NCBI RefSeq assembly: GCF_006516955.1
Contig: NZ_VHLG01000002.1
Location: forward strand, 62,001 to 126,000
Source: Martelella alba
GTDB lineage: Bacteria > Pseudomonadota > Alphaproteobacteria > Rhizobiales > Rhizobiaceae
Length of the DNA stretch: 64,000 bases
Reading direction: 5' to 3'
Positions 46,379 through 55,271 of the stretch are shown here, piece by piece (the stretch's first letter is position 1; each line of letters begins with the position of its first letter). The position numbers and the translations under genes are program-made. Below the pieces are notes generated by a model, which was given only the letters and a program-made list of their open reading frames with translations, searched no databases and was not told where the DNA came from.

Positions 46379-46409
46379 AAGATGGGGCTTCCAGTGACTG
46401 GAAGGTCAA
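46379..46409 (-). promoter_or_regulatory. CueR/HmrR-type promoter-operator of copZ-copA
   Basis: On the minus strand, -35 TTGACC (46404-46409) and a -10 CATCTT (46379-46384) are separated by 19 bases, the over-long spacer typical of MerR-family activated promoters. The spacer contains the palindrome CTTCCAGTGACTGGAAG (46388-46404), which reads as the CueR/HmrR operator core CTTCC-N7-GGAAG. A copper-responsive CueR protein should bind and realign the promoter. No cueR gene lies next to it. Confidence 0.85.
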
Positions 46410-46511
46410 GAGGCTTTCTCGATTTTTCGCGCAGCAAGGCCAATTGCCACTTGCCCTGAGGCAACCGCGCTGTCTTTGCTGCAGACCGGACCAGCCTGCA
46501 GGAGGAATGAC

Positions 46512-46577
46512 ATGGACCTCAATCTCTGGATCGCCTTTGCCGCCTCGACGACCCTCCCGTCTGGGGTGAACGGATGA
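46512..46577 (+). CDS. Mini-ORF coupled to the Nudix gene (LysE-type N-terminal fossil)
   Basis: A 21-codon frame MDLNLWIAFAASTTLPSGVN(G) starts 6 bases after AGGAGG and ends in a TGA that overlaps the ATG of the Nudix gene (ATGA). The first 13 residues closely resemble the beginning of LysE/RhtB-type amino-acid exporters, which usually start MDLNTWLAFVAAS. It is either a remnant of a deleted exporter gene or a coupled leader peptide whose translation feeds the Nudix gene. The coupling geometry is seen directly; the LysE link is inference from a short match. Confidence 0.4.
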   Translation: MDLNLWIAFAASTTLPSGVNG

Positions 46578-47011
46578 ACAAGGTTCTGATCTATGCAGTG
46601 CTCGGCGACAGACTTCTGGTCTTCGACGAACCCGATTTTCCGTTCGTGCCCATGCAGGTGCCCGGTGGGACGCTGGAGCCCGGCGAAGATGCACTGACGG
46701 GTGCCCAACGCGAATTCTACGAGGAAACGGGGCTCAGCGGGGCGGCGGTGTGGCAAAGTCACGGATCCTATCTGTCCGTTCACTGGGACAGAGACGGTCA
46801 AAAGCACCACCACCGCCGTCATGTCTTCTCCGTCACGCTTGGCAGCCCGCAGCAGCACGAATGGATCCACTTCGAAAACCATGCTTTCGACGGAAGTCCG
46901 CCGATCCGCTTTCGCCTGTTCTTCCTGCCGTGGAAGGAAGCCCGGGCACAGATTGGTCTTGCCATGGATGCCCCGCTTTTCTGGCCGTCACTGCAATCGG
47001 TTTTCGCCTAA
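46574..47011 (+). CDS. Nudix hydrolase
   Basis: A 145-residue Nudix hydrolase with a canonical box at residues 32-54: GTLEPGEDALTGAQREFYEE followed by TGL (G-X5-E-X7-REUXEEXGU intact). Members hydrolyse nucleoside-diphosphate derivatives to nucleotides. It starts inside the stop codon of a mini-ORF and has no Shine-Dalgarno sequence of its own, so it depends on upstream translation. Located between the copper operon and metA; substrate unknown. Confidence 0.85.
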   Translation: MNKVLIYAVLGDRLLVFDEPDFPFVPMQVPGGTLEPGEDALTGAQREFYEETGLSGAAVWQSHGSYLSVHWDRDGQKHHHRRHVFSVTLGSPQQHEWIHFENHAFDGSPPIRFRLFFLPWKEARAQIGLAMDAPLFWPSLQSVFA

Positions 47012-47059
47012 AGCAGAACACATGAAAGCCGTTGCCTTGCGCACCCAAGGACAACAAGA

Positions 47060-47088
47060 TTGACGTCCGGCAGTTCCAGCGCTAAATA
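47060..47088 (+). promoter_or_regulatory. Sigma-70 type promoter of metA
   Basis: TTGACG (-35, 47060-47065) and TAAATA (-10, 47083-47088) with a 17-base spacer, giving a transcription start near 47095, exactly at the 5' side of the SAM-II riboswitch. Confidence 0.7.
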
Positions 47089-47094
47089 GCGCTT

Positions 47095-47156
47095 TCCTGT
47101 GGTGATTTGGCCGGCCGGCTTGCAGCCACGTTAAACAAGTCGCTAAAGGGCCGCCG
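47095..47156 (+). ncRNA. SAM-II riboswitch
   Basis: The leader of metA contains the SAM-II aptamer core: GTGG (47099-47102) pairing with CCAC (47126-47129), the loop GATTTGGCC that forms the pseudoknot, and the hallmark downstream segment TTAAACAAGTCGCTAAAGGG. SAM-II aptamers occur mainly in Alphaproteobacteria in front of metA or metZ genes. On binding S-adenosylmethionine they fold compactly and lower translation of the downstream gene. About 80 bases separate it from the start codon, which leaves room for a ribosome-site sequestering stem. Confidence 0.9.
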
Positions 47157-47233
47157 GGTGTCATATTTCTTTGCCCCTTGCGACCGGCCAGCGATCTGCC
47201 TGCGGCCGGTTTTTGTTTGGGATGGTGAAGACG

Positions 47234-48175
47234 ATGCCTATCAAGATTCCCGATGCGCTGCCCGCCTATGAGACGCTTGTTGCCGAAGGTGTGCGGGTCA
47301 AGACGGAAACCGTTGCCGCGCGGCAGGATATCCGCCCGCTGCAGATCGCGCTTCTCAATCTCATGCCGAACAAGATAAAGACCGAGCTGCAGATCGCCCG
47401 GCTGCTCGGCGCTTCGCCGCTGCAGGTAGAACTGACGCTGGTGCGCATCGGCGGCCACCAGGCCAAGAACACACCGATCGAGCATCTGCTGAACTTCTAC
47501 AACACCTGGGAAGAGATCAGCGACCGCAAGTTCGATGGCTTCATCATCACCGGTGCCCCGGTGGAAACTCTCGATTTTGAAGAGGTCACCTATTGGGATG
47601 AACTGAAGCAGATCCTCGACTGGACCACCACCAACGTCCATTCGACGATGAATATCTGCTGGGGCGCGATGGCCGCCATCTATCATTTCCATGGTGTGCC
47701 GAAACATCTTCTCGACAAGAAGGCCTTCGGCGTCTTCCGCCACCGCAACCTGAAGCCAGCCTCGATCTATCTCAACGGCTTCTCCGATGATTTCCAGATC
47801 CCGGTCTCCCGCTGGACCGAAGTGCGCCGCACCGACATCGAAAAAGCCGGCAGTATCGAGATCCTGATGGAATCTGATGAGGTCGGCGTGTGTCTTGCCC
47901 ATGAGGAATTCGCCAATCGTCTCTACATGTTCAACCATGTGGAATATGACTCCTCATCGCTGGCGGATGAGTATTTCCGCGACGTCGCCGCCGAGGTGCC
48001 GATCGACCTGCCGTTCAATTATTTCCCCGGTAATGATGACACACGTGCACCGCTCAACCGCTGGCGCTCGCACGCACATTTGCTGTTTGGCAACTGGATC
48101 AACGAGATCTACCAGACCACCCCCTATCTGCTCGAAGAAATCGGTCAGGAACGTCAGGCCCCGCTTGCGGGCTGA
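47234..48175 (+). CDS. metA: Homoserine O-acyltransferase MetA (acetyl-type residue)
   Basis: Activates homoserine for methionine synthesis. The 313-residue protein keeps the catalytic triad at the classical numbers: Cys142 (NICWG), His235 and Glu237 (FNHVEYD). Residue 111 is Glu (TGAPVE). In this family a Glu there favours acetyl-CoA and a Gly favours succinyl-CoA, so the product is more likely O-acetylhomoserine than O-succinylhomoserine. The start MPIKIPD sits downstream of the SAM-II riboswitch. The following galM gene begins 65 bp later. Confidence 0.94.
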   Translation: MPIKIPDALPAYETLVAEGVRVKTETVAARQDIRPLQIALLNLMPNKIKTELQIARLLGASPLQVELTLVRIGGHQAKNTPIEHLLNFYNTWEEISDRKFDGFIITGAPVETLDFEEVTYWDELKQILDWTTTNVHSTMNICWGAMAAIYHFHGVPKHLLDKKAFGVFRHRNLKPASIYLNGFSDDFQIPVSRWTEVRRTDIEKAGSIEILMESDEVGVCLAHEEFANRLYMFNHVEYDSSSLADEYFRDVAAEVPIDLPFNYFPGNDDTRAPLNRWRSHAHLLFGNWINEIYQTTPYLLEEIGQERQAPLAG

Positions 48176-48240
48176 AGGCTTCCGGCGCACAATCCGCGCC
48201 ACACAAATCGATTTGAATTCGCATTGGAGGAGTGAGCACC

Positions 48241-49263
48241 ATGGCTCAGCCGGAACAGGAAGTCTTCGGAACGACGGAGACGGGAGAAACGGTTTACCGC
48301 GTCACGATCAAAGGCGGCGGACTGACCGCCAAGATCATCAACTGGGGCGCTGTCATCCAGGATCTCAGACTGGACGGCCATGATGCACCGCTGGTGCTCG
48401 GTTACCCGACCTTTGAACCCTATCCGGCCCATTCTCCCTTTTTCGGCGCAACGCCCGGACGCTGCTCCAACCGTATCGGCAACGGCGTCTTCACCCTCGA
48501 TGGCATCGGTTACCAGCTTGATCTGAACGAGAATGGCATCAGCCATCTGCATGGCGGTTTCAACAATACCGCCGTCAGCATGTGGGAATTCGAGGAGATC
48601 GCCGAGGATCATGTCACCCTCGTCATCACCGATCCGGAAGGCCGCGGCGGCTATCCCGGCAATACGGTGATCCGCGCCCGCTATGCGCTATCCGGCAATG
48701 GCACGCTTTCGGTGATCTACGAGGCCGAGACCGACAGGCCGACGCTCGCCAATCTCTGCAACCATTCCTATTTCAACCTTTCCGGTGAAGACACGATTTT
48801 CAACCATGAACTGATGATCGCCGCGGAACATTACCTGCCAACCGACGACAAGCTGATCCCGACCGGTGAATTGCGCCCGGTCGAAGACACCGAATTCGAT
48901 TTCCGTACACCGAAAACGATCGGCCAGCTTGGTGCAGACGGGCTGCAGGTGCCCTATGACAGCAATTTCTGCCTGTCAGCCGAACGTGTCGCCAAGCGCA
49001 AGGTGGTTGAAGCCTTCTCGCCCGCATCCGGTATCCGCCTCTCCGTTGCGACCACGGAGGCAGGCGTGCAGTTCTATGCCGGTGTGCATGTCGGCGACCC
49101 GGCCCCCGGCCTTGCGGACAAGCCCTATGGCCCCTATGCCGGTTTCTGCCTGGAAACCCAGGTCTGGCCCGACGCCATCAACCATCCGGGCTTCCCCAAT
49201 GCCGTGCTTCGCCCCGGCGAGAAACTGGTGCAGGATACTGATTACATCTTCGAGAAGGCGTAA
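48241..49263 (+). CDS. galM: Aldose 1-epimerase (galactose mutarotase)
   Basis: Interconverts the alpha and beta anomers of aldohexoses. The 340-residue protein has the family elements NWGAVIQDLRL, the substrate-binding GATPGRCSNRIGNG, the catalytic His in NHSYFNLSGED, and the catalytic Glu near the C-terminus in FCLETQVWPDAINH. The ATG of MAQPEQEV was preferred for the GGAGGAG sequence 8 bases upstream; an ATG nine bases before is possible. It may be co-transcribed with the ydcF-like gene 45 bp downstream. Confidence 0.92.
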   Translation: MAQPEQEVFGTTETGETVYRVTIKGGGLTAKIINWGAVIQDLRLDGHDAPLVLGYPTFEPYPAHSPFFGATPGRCSNRIGNGVFTLDGIGYQLDLNENGISHLHGGFNNTAVSMWEFEEIAEDHVTLVITDPEGRGGYPGNTVIRARYALSGNGTLSVIYEAETDRPTLANLCNHSYFNLSGEDTIFNHELMIAAEHYLPTDDKLIPTGELRPVEDTEFDFRTPKTIGQLGADGLQVPYDSNFCLSAERVAKRKVVEAFSPASGIRLSVATTEAGVQFYAGVHVGDPAPGLADKPYGPYAGFCLETQVWPDAINHPGFPNAVLRPGEKLVQDTDYIFEKA

Positions 49264-49308
49264 CCCTGAACGCTGCCGCTTTAGGTGCGTTATCGAAAGA
49301 AGGCGGCG

Positions 49309-50106
49309 ATGTTTGTCTTTTCCAAACTGTTCTGGATTGCCATTCAGCCGCTGGTCATGAGCCTGCTTCTGATGCTTTTCTCACTCCTCGCTCTTGCAGC
49401 GGGGAGCAGCGTGCTGTCCGGCCTTTTCGGCGGGCTCGCGGCACTCATCCTGACAGTGACATTATTTACCAATGCCGGCACCATGGCCATGCTGGTGCTG
49501 GAAAGGCGCTTCAGCCGCCCGACACTTGACCAGCCCCCTGCGGCCGCCATCATTCTCGGCGGCGGCATCAATACCAGCCTTTCGGCCGCACGCGGCGGCT
49601 ATGCGTTGACCCGTGCGGGCGAGCGCTATATCGAGGCGGTGCGGCTGTCGCGGCTCTATCCGGCGATGAAAATTGTGGTCTCGGGCGGCGACAATGCCAT
49701 CGGCCGCGCCACAGAAGGCGAGACGGCTCCCGCGCTCCGGCTGTTTGCCGCTCTTGGCGTTGATGAGAACAACCTGCTTGAAGAGCCAGCATCCCGCAAT
49801 ACGGCTGAAAATGCCGCCTTTACCGGCAAATTGCTGCGGCAAACAGGGTTCCGTGGCGATCTTCTGCTGATAACCTCAGCCTATCACATGCCGCGCGCCA
49901 TGTCGCTTTTTGCGCGGCAGGGCATCGCGGTTCTGCCATGGCCAACGGATTTTCGCACCCGTGGTGATGAGCGGTTTGGCCTGAGCCTCGACCGCCCGTC
50001 ATCCAATGCGGACATCACCAGCACGGCGATCCGTGAATGGTTCGGCCTGCTGTCTTATCGGATGATGGGACGAACGAAGACATTTCTGCCGTCAGCAAGA
50101 TCGTGA
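49309..50106 (+). CDS. YdcF/ElyC-type DUF218 membrane protein
   Basis: A 265-residue protein with two N-terminal membrane segments (FWIAIQPLVMSLLLMLFSLLALAAGSSVL and the following GLAALILTVTLF) and a DUF218 domain with AAIILGGGI, VVSGGD, EPASRNTAENA and ITSAYHMPRA. ElyC-type proteins influence cell-envelope integrity at low temperature in E. coli. This is the second member of the family in the window, unrelated in position to the one near ftsX. It lies between galM and a convergent irr gene. Confidence 0.83.
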   Translation: MFVFSKLFWIAIQPLVMSLLLMLFSLLALAAGSSVLSGLFGGLAALILTVTLFTNAGTMAMLVLERRFSRPTLDQPPAAAIILGGGINTSLSAARGGYALTRAGERYIEAVRLSRLYPAMKIVVSGGDNAIGRATEGETAPALRLFAALGVDENNLLEEPASRNTAENAAFTGKLLRQTGFRGDLLLITSAYHMPRAMSLFARQGIAVLPWPTDFRTRGDERFGLSLDRPSSNADITSTAIREWFGLLSYRMMGRTKTFLPSARS

Positions 50107-50115
50107 CGCAGCGCT

Positions 50116-50571
50116 TCAGCTACGCTTCTGGCGTAGCCGGACAACAATATCGACATGGGCTATTTCCATGCCCTCCGGCGGCTTGGGCAATTGCTCCAGC
50201 GACAGACCGCTATTGGGAATGTCGATCACCTCATTGTCACCTTCAATGAAGAAATGATGGTGATCGGAGGTATTGGTATCGAAATAGGTTTTCGCACCCT
50301 CGACAGCAAGCACGCGAATCATGCCCGCATCTGTAAACTGATGCAGCGTATTGTAGACCGTGGCGAGCGAAATCGGGAACCCGGCGCCCAGGGCCTCGCC
50401 ATGCAGTTCCTCGACGGTCACATGCCGGTCACCCTTGGCGAAAAGCAGATCGGCCAGCGCAACACGTTGACGTGTCGGCCGGAGCCCGCACGCCCTGAGC
50501 CTGTCCTCGGACAGGCGATGTTCAATTGCAACCGACACTTTCGTCAATTCAAGAAACCTATACGCTAACAA
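50116..50571 (-). CDS. irr: Fur-family iron response regulator Irr
   Basis: Irr represses or activates iron- and haem-related genes in rhizobia and is controlled by haem. The ~150-residue protein shows the Fur fold: LRPTRQRVALADLLFAKGDRHVTVEEL (winged HTH, in parts), TVYNTLHQFTDAG, and the His-rich metal/haem region SDHHHFF that marks Irr. A TTG is the longest start; a GTG at 50538 (VSVAIEHRL) is an equally plausible start and gives the usual Irr length. It is divergent from fabA, as in many rhizobia. Confidence 0.9.
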   Translation of the reverse strand: MLAYRFLELTKVSVAIEHRLSEDRLRACGLRPTRQRVALADLLFAKGDRHVTVEELHGEALGAGFPISLATVYNTLHQFTDAGMIRVLAVEGAKTYFDTNTSDHHHFFIEGDNEVIDIPNSGLSLEQLPKPPEGMEIAHVDIVVRLRQKRS

Positions 50572-50845
50572 AAGCCAATTACCATCAGCATATAACCGGA
50601 TTGAGAATCGCTTTCAATAGTCACACCCTTGCGATGGCGGAAATTAGACGCCAAATACGGTGCGAATACGGATTCGCTCTGGCGGCAGGCAATCGCTTCC
50701 TGTATGCGGTCGGGTGGACCGATCTGGTGACGGTTTCTGAGATTTTGGGCAGGAAGCGCTTGCGTGCAGTGTCGCAACGTGTTTTCCCCTTATCTTGTAC
50801 AAGCGAACGAGAAACCTTCGCCGAACGAAGGGAAGCAGAGTTTTT

Positions 50846-51361
50846 ATGGAAAAAAGACAGTCGCGTTTCGATTATGAGGATCTTCTCAAATGTGCCCGGG
50901 GCGAACTTTTCGGTCCCGGCAACGCGCAATTGCCGCTGCCACCCATGTTGATGGTCCACCGGATCACAGAGATTTCGGAAACCGGCGGCGCCCATGACAA
51001 GGGCTTTATCCGCGCTCAGTATGATGTAAGCCCCGATGACTGGTATTTCCCCTGTCACTTCCAGGGCAACCCGATCATGCCGGGCTGCCTGGGACTGGAC
51101 GGCATGTGGCAGCTGACCGGCTTTTTCCTGGGCTGGCTGGGTGAGGAAGGTCGCGGCATGGCGCTTTCCACCGGCGAAGTGAAATTCAAGGGCATGGTTC
51201 GCCCCACGGTCAAACTTCTGGAATATGGTATCGACTTCAAACGCGTCATGCGTGGCCGCCTGGTTCTCGGCACAGCCGATGGCTGGCTGAAGGCCGATGG
51301 CGAAACGATCTATCAGGCAAGCGACCTGCGCGTCGGCCTGTCCAAGGACAAGACTGCCTGA
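50846..51361 (+). CDS. fabA: 3-hydroxydecanoyl-ACP dehydratase/isomerase FabA
   Basis: Introduces the cis double bond in bacterial fatty acid synthesis by dehydrating 3-hydroxydecanoyl-ACP and isomerising the product. The 171-residue hot-dog protein has the catalytic His in [15 protein letters not shown] and Asp in GLDGMWQL. The start [14 protein letters not shown] is the family start; the frame runs further upstream. It is first in fabA-fabB-fabI, separated from fabB by 42 bp. Confidence 0.96.
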   Translation: MEKRQSRFDYEDLLKCARGELFGPGNAQLPLPPMLMVHRITEISETGGAHDKGFIRAQYDVSPDDWYFPCHFQGNPIMPGCLGLDGMWQLTGFFLGWLGEEGRGMALSTGEVKFKGMVRPTVKLLEYGIDFKRVMRGRLVLGTADGWLKADGETIYQASDLRVGLSKDKTA

Positions 51362-51403
51362 GGCAGCCCGCCTGACGCGAGATATGAGGAGAGGTCAATC
51401 AAA

Positions 51404-52627
51404 ATGAGACGTGTCGTCGTCACAGGTTTGGGCATCGTGTCGTCTATCGGCAATGATGCGACCCAAGTAACAGCTTCGCTGCGCGAGGCAAAATCCGGCA
51501 TTTCCTTTTCACCCGACTTTGCCGAGCACGGTTTCCGGTGTCAGGTCTGGGGCAAGCCCGAGATCGACATGACGGATATGGTCGATCGCCGCGCCATGCG
51601 CTTCCTGTCGCAAGGCGGCGCCTGGAATCACGTCGCCATGAAGCAGGCGATTGCCGATGCCGGCCTCGAGCCTGCCGATTACGAGGCCAATGAGCGCTGC
51701 GGCATCATCATGGGCTCGGGCGGCCCCTCGACACGCACGCTGGTCGACGCCGCAGACATTACCCGCAAGAACACCAGCCCGAAGCGGATCGGTCCCTTTG
51801 CGGTTCCCAAATCCATGTCTTCGACGGCTTCCGCCACGCTTGCCACCTGGTTCAAGATCCACGGCGTGAACTACTCGATTTCCTCGGCCTGCTCGACCTC
51901 GGCGCATTGCATCGGCAATGCTGCAGAGATGATCCAGTGGGGCAAGCAGGACATGATGTTTGCCGGTGGCCATGAAGATCTCGACTGGACCATGTCGAAC
52001 CTGTTCGATGCGATGGGCGCCATGTCGACCCATTTCAATGAAACCCCTGCCACGGCCTCACGCGCCTATGACAAGGATCGTGACGGTTTTGTCATTGCCG
52101 GTGGTGCCGGTGTCGTCATTCTGGAAGAGCTGGAACATGCCAAGGCCCGCGGCGCCAAGATCTACGGCGAGCTGGTCGGCTATGGCGCCACCTCCGATGG
52201 CTACGACATGGTCGCCCCTTCCGGTGAAGGTGCGATCCGTTGCATGCGCCAGGCGCTCGCCACGGTCGAAGGCGAAATTGACTATATCAACACCCATGGC
52301 ACCGCCACGGAAGTGGGCGACAGCAAGGAGATCGGCGCGATACGCGAAGTCTTCGGCGACAAGATCCCCCATGTCCAGTCGACCAAATCGCTGACCGGTC
52401 ACTCTCTCGGTGCAGCCGGTGCACAGGAAAGCATTTATGCGCTGCTCATGATGAAGGAACGTTTCATCGGCGAAAGTGCGCATATCGAAACGCTCGATCC
52501 AGAATTCGAGGGCGTTCCGATCGTCAGAAGCCGCATCGATGACGCAAAGATCGACACGGTTCTCTCCAATTCCTTCGGCTTCGGCGGCACCAACGCCACG
52601 CTGGTTTTCCAGCGCTACAATGGATAA
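51404..52627 (+). CDS. fabB: 3-oxoacyl-ACP synthase I FabB
   Basis: Elongates unsaturated acyl-ACP chains together with FabA. The 407-residue thiolase-fold enzyme keeps the Cys-His-His triad: Cys in [10 protein letters not shown], His in [11 protein letters not shown] and His in [14 protein letters not shown]. It follows fabA and is followed without a gap by fabI. The complete operon gives anaerobic-type unsaturated fatty acid synthesis. Confidence 0.96.
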   Translation: MRRVVVTGLGIVSSIGNDATQVTASLREAKSGISFSPDFAEHGFRCQVWGKPEIDMTDMVDRRAMRFLSQGGAWNHVAMKQAIADAGLEPADYEANERCGIIMGSGGPSTRTLVDAADITRKNTSPKRIGPFAVPKSMSSTASATLATWFKIHGVNYSISSACSTSAHCIGNAAEMIQWGKQDMMFAGGHEDLDWTMSNLFDAMGAMSTHFNETPATASRAYDKDRDGFVIAGGAGVVILEELEHAKARGAKIYGELVGYGATSDGYDMVAPSGEGAIRCMRQALATVEGEIDYINTHGTATEVGDSKEIGAIREVFGDKIPHVQSTKSLTGHSLGAAGAQESIYALLMMKERFIGESAHIETLDPEFEGVPIVRSRIDDAKIDTVLSNSFGFGGTNATLVFQRYNG

Positions 52628-52631
52628 GCAT

Positions 52632-53441
52632 ATGACCGGACTTATGCAGGGCAAGCGCGGCCTGATCATGGGCGTTGCCAACGACCATTCTATCGCCTGG
52701 GGCATTTCCAAGGCACTTTATGAACAGGGCGCCGAACTTGCCTTCACCTATCAGGGCGAAGCCCTTGGCCGACGCGTCACGCCGCTGGCAGCCCAGGCTG
52801 GTTCCGACTTCATTCTGCCTTGCGATGTCGAAAATCTCGACAGCGTCGATGAGACCTTTGATGCGCTCAAAACCCGCTGGGGCTCGATCGATTTCCTCGT
52901 TCACGCCATCGGTTTTTCCGACAAGAGCGAGCTGAAGGGGCTTTACGCCAACACGACACGTGAGAACTTCGTTCGAACCATGGTGATCTCCTGCTTCTCC
53001 TTCACCGAAATCGCCAAGCGTGCGGCGGTGCTGATGAAGGATGGCGGCTCCATGTTGACCCTGACCTATGGCGGCTCCACCCGCGTTGTGCCGAATTACA
53101 ACGTCATGGGTGTCGCCAAGGCCGGTCTTGAGGCTTCGATGCGCTATCTCGCGGCGGACTACGGCCCGCAGGGTATTCGGGTCAACGCGATCTCGGCCGG
53201 TCCGGTGCGCACGCTGGCCGGTTCTGGCGTCGGTGATGCCCGCCTCGTCTATGCCTGGCAGCAGCGCAACACGCCGCTGCGCCGGTCTACCACGATCGAG
53301 GATGTCGGCGGCTCGGCGCTCTACCTCCTGTCGGACCTTTCGGCAGGTGTGACCGGCGAAATCCACTTCGTTGACAATGGCTATAATGTCATGTCGATGC
53401 CGATCCCGGAAATGATGCGGCGCGGCGAACCCGAGCGCTGA
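52632..53441 (+). CDS. fabI: Enoyl-ACP reductase (NADH) FabI
   Basis: Final reduction of each fatty acid elongation cycle; the target of triclosan-type inhibitors in other bacteria. The 269-residue SDR protein has the GVANDHSIAWG nucleotide-binding start and the active-site Tyr-X6-Lys in NYNVMGVAKAGLE. MTGLMQGKRG is the family-like start; an ATG 12 bases earlier overlaps the fabB stop. A strong intrinsic terminator follows. Confidence 0.96.
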   Translation: MTGLMQGKRGLIMGVANDHSIAWGISKALYEQGAELAFTYQGEALGRRVTPLAAQAGSDFILPCDVENLDSVDETFDALKTRWGSIDFLVHAIGFSDKSELKGLYANTTRENFVRTMVISCFSFTEIAKRAAVLMKDGGSMLTLTYGGSTRVVPNYNVMGVAKAGLEASMRYLAADYGPQGIRVNAISAGPVRTLAGSGVGDARLVYAWQQRNTPLRRSTTIEDVGGSALYLLSDLSAGVTGEIHFVDNGYNVMSMPIPEMMRRGEPER

Positions 53442-53471
53442 TCCACGCAAGACAGAATGCAACGCATTTCG

Positions 53472-53500
53472 ACCGCCGGAACCAGGTTCCGGCGGTTTTT
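53472..53500 (+). terminator. Intrinsic terminator of fabA-fabB-fabI
   Basis: Perfect 11-bp stem ACCGCCGGAAC/GTTCCGGCGGT with a three-base loop, followed by a T-run. Confidence 0.9.
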
Positions 53501-53576
53501 CTTTGCGATTTCCGAAGTGAGCGGAACGCAAATTGCGTCAAAAATGCTGCAGTTGCGAACAGACAAAATGAAAATC

Positions 53577-53590
53577 TGAAACGTTTTCGG
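53577..53590. promoter_or_regulatory. Possible LacI-family operator upstream of kdgT
   Basis: The palindromic core AAACGTTT lies inside TGAAACGTTTTCGG about 120 bases upstream of the permease start. LacI-family operators often have such a central CG with A/T arms. No LacI or KdgR gene is nearby, so the assignment is tentative. Confidence 0.3.
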
Positions 53591-53699
53591 CTCCAGACGT
53601 CATCAGTTGATCTCAATCATAGAGGAACAACCCAAACAGGCATGTAACGCGAAGCAGAACAATAGCGGACCGCAACGGTCCATTTCCGGGAGCGGAAAA

Positions 53700-54704
53700 A
53701 TGCAGATCAAGAAAACAATCGAAAAAATCCCCGGCGGGCTCATGCTTGTCCCGCTTCTGCTCGGCGCCCTGTGCAAGACCTTTGCACCCGGAGCAGGAGC
53801 CTATTTCGGCTCATTCACCAATGGTCTCATTTCGGGAACCGTGCCAATCCTGTCGGTCTGGTTCTTCTGCATGGGCGCAACCATCAGCCTGCGTGCAACG
53901 GGTACGGTGCTGCGCAAATCGGGCAATCTCGTCATCGTCAAGGCGCTCGTCGCATGGGGCGCAACCTTCGTGGCGGCAACCTTCCTGCCGATTGGCGGCG
54001 TTGAGGCCGGGCTTTTCGCCGGCTTTTCGGCGCTTGCCATCTGCTCGGCCATGGACATGACCAATGGCGGCCTCTATGCCGCTGTCATGCAGCAATATGG
54101 CAGCAAGGAAGAGGCTGGCGCCTTCGTGCTGATGTCGATTGAATCGGGGCCGTTGGTTTCGATGTTCATTCTCGGCTCGGCCGGCGTGGCAAGCTTCGAA
54201 CCGCATGTCTTTGTCGGCGCCGTCCTGCCCTTCCTGATTGGCTTTGCACTCGGCAATCTCGATCCCGATCTGAAGGAATTCTTCGGCAAGGGTGTGCAGA
54301 CGCTGATTCCCTTCTTCGGCTTCGCGCTTGGTAATGGCATCGACCTGCACGTCATCCTGCAAACCGGTCTTGGCGGCATTCTGCTTGGCGTCATCGTCAT
54401 CATCATCACCGGCATTCCGCTGATGCTGGCGGACAAATTCATTGGCGGCGGCAACGGCACGGCTGGCCTTGCTGCCTCGTCGACGGCCGGCGCTGCTGTC
54501 GCCAACCCGATGATCATCGCGGCCATGGTGCCAGAACTGGCCCCGGCTGCCGCTTCGGCCACTGCCCTGGTTGCGACCTCGTGCCTGATCACGGCAATTC
54601 TGGTGCCGATCCTCACCGGCATGTGGGCCAATTACATGAAGAAGAAGCATGGCGGCGCAGCAGCGGATCTTGTCGCCGACGCCTCACCGGCCAACCCGGC
54701 CTAA
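53700..54704 (+). CDS. kdgT: 2-keto-3-deoxygluconate permease
   Basis: Proton symport of 2-keto-3-deoxygluconate, a pectin and uronate breakdown product, across the inner membrane. The 334-residue protein has the KdgT start [20 protein letters not shown] and about ten hydrophobic segments; [13 protein letters not shown] and [14 protein letters not shown] are family-like. GGGAG lies about 8 bases upstream of the ATG. No KDG kinase or aldolase gene is in the window, so the gene appears to work with pathway genes elsewhere. Confidence 0.9.
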   Translation: MQIKKTIEKIPGGLMLVPLLLGALCKTFAPGAGAYFGSFTNGLISGTVPILSVWFFCMGATISLRATGTVLRKSGNLVIVKALVAWGATFVAATFLPIGGVEAGLFAGFSALAICSAMDMTNGGLYAAVMQQYGSKEEAGAFVLMSIESGPLVSMFILGSAGVASFEPHVFVGAVLPFLIGFALGNLDPDLKEFFGKGVQTLIPFFGFALGNGIDLHVILQTGLGGILLGVIVIIITGIPLMLADKFIGGGNGTAGLAASSTAGAAVANPMIIAAMVPELAPAAASATALVATSCLITAILVPILTGMWANYMKKKHGGAAADLVADASPANPA

Positions 54705-54747
54705 TTTTTCCGGCCCTTCGACCGGTTCACCCCAGAATGAGGACGAC

Positions 54748-54784
54748 ATAAGCGGCCCGACAGAAGTCGAGCCGCTTATTTTTG
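54748..54784 (+). terminator. Intrinsic terminator of kdgT
   Basis: ATAAGCGGC/GCCGCTTAT (9-bp perfect stem) is followed by TTTTTG. Confidence 0.8.
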
Positions 54785-55271
54785 CTTGACCAGCCGGCAT
54801 CGTCCTCATTTAGCCCGGATCATAGCTTTAGAACGTCAGGCGACGAACCGTCACCGCCCGGTGCTCCAGCCGCAATCAGATCGATCTGGCCATCGTCAAT
54901 ATGTCCGCAACATGTTTGCGATTGCATATCTTACAGATAAGCTATGCATTATATGCATATTATAATTCAGACTTCGTACGATTATCGAACATATATTTTA
55001 GTCAATCGATTGATCTCTTAGGTTGCGTCACAATTAAGATCGCCCTATAGTATTATTTCATTAAATTTTTCAATATATTAGTGTCGTTTTCATGTCACAC
55101 TGAGAAAATATGAGCCTTTCAGACCACGATAATAAACCATGCAATATTGCATCTCTCCGCAGATCGGGCGCTTTATAGGCCGCGGCGGACGGCATCATCA
55201 GATTCTTGCCCGCCCACCTTACTTGCGACGGACGGGAGCCCCTCCTCCGCCTGAGCTAATTGGAGACATAT
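54785..55271 (+). promoter_or_regulatory. Long AT-rich, palindrome-rich upstream region of the porin gene
   Basis: This ~490-base stretch has no convincing gene. From about 54900 the base composition falls sharply to AT-rich, unlike the rest of the window. It contains palindromes: ATGCAT-TAT-ATGCAT (54944-54958), TCGTACGA (54974-54981), TCAATCGATTGA (55002-55013) and ATGCAATATTGCAT (55139-55152). A promoter-like pair TTGCGT (55023-55028) and TATAGT (55046-55051), with a 17-base spacer, would give a ~215-base leader before the porin start. Such a leader fits a tightly regulated outer-membrane gene. Confidence 0.55.
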
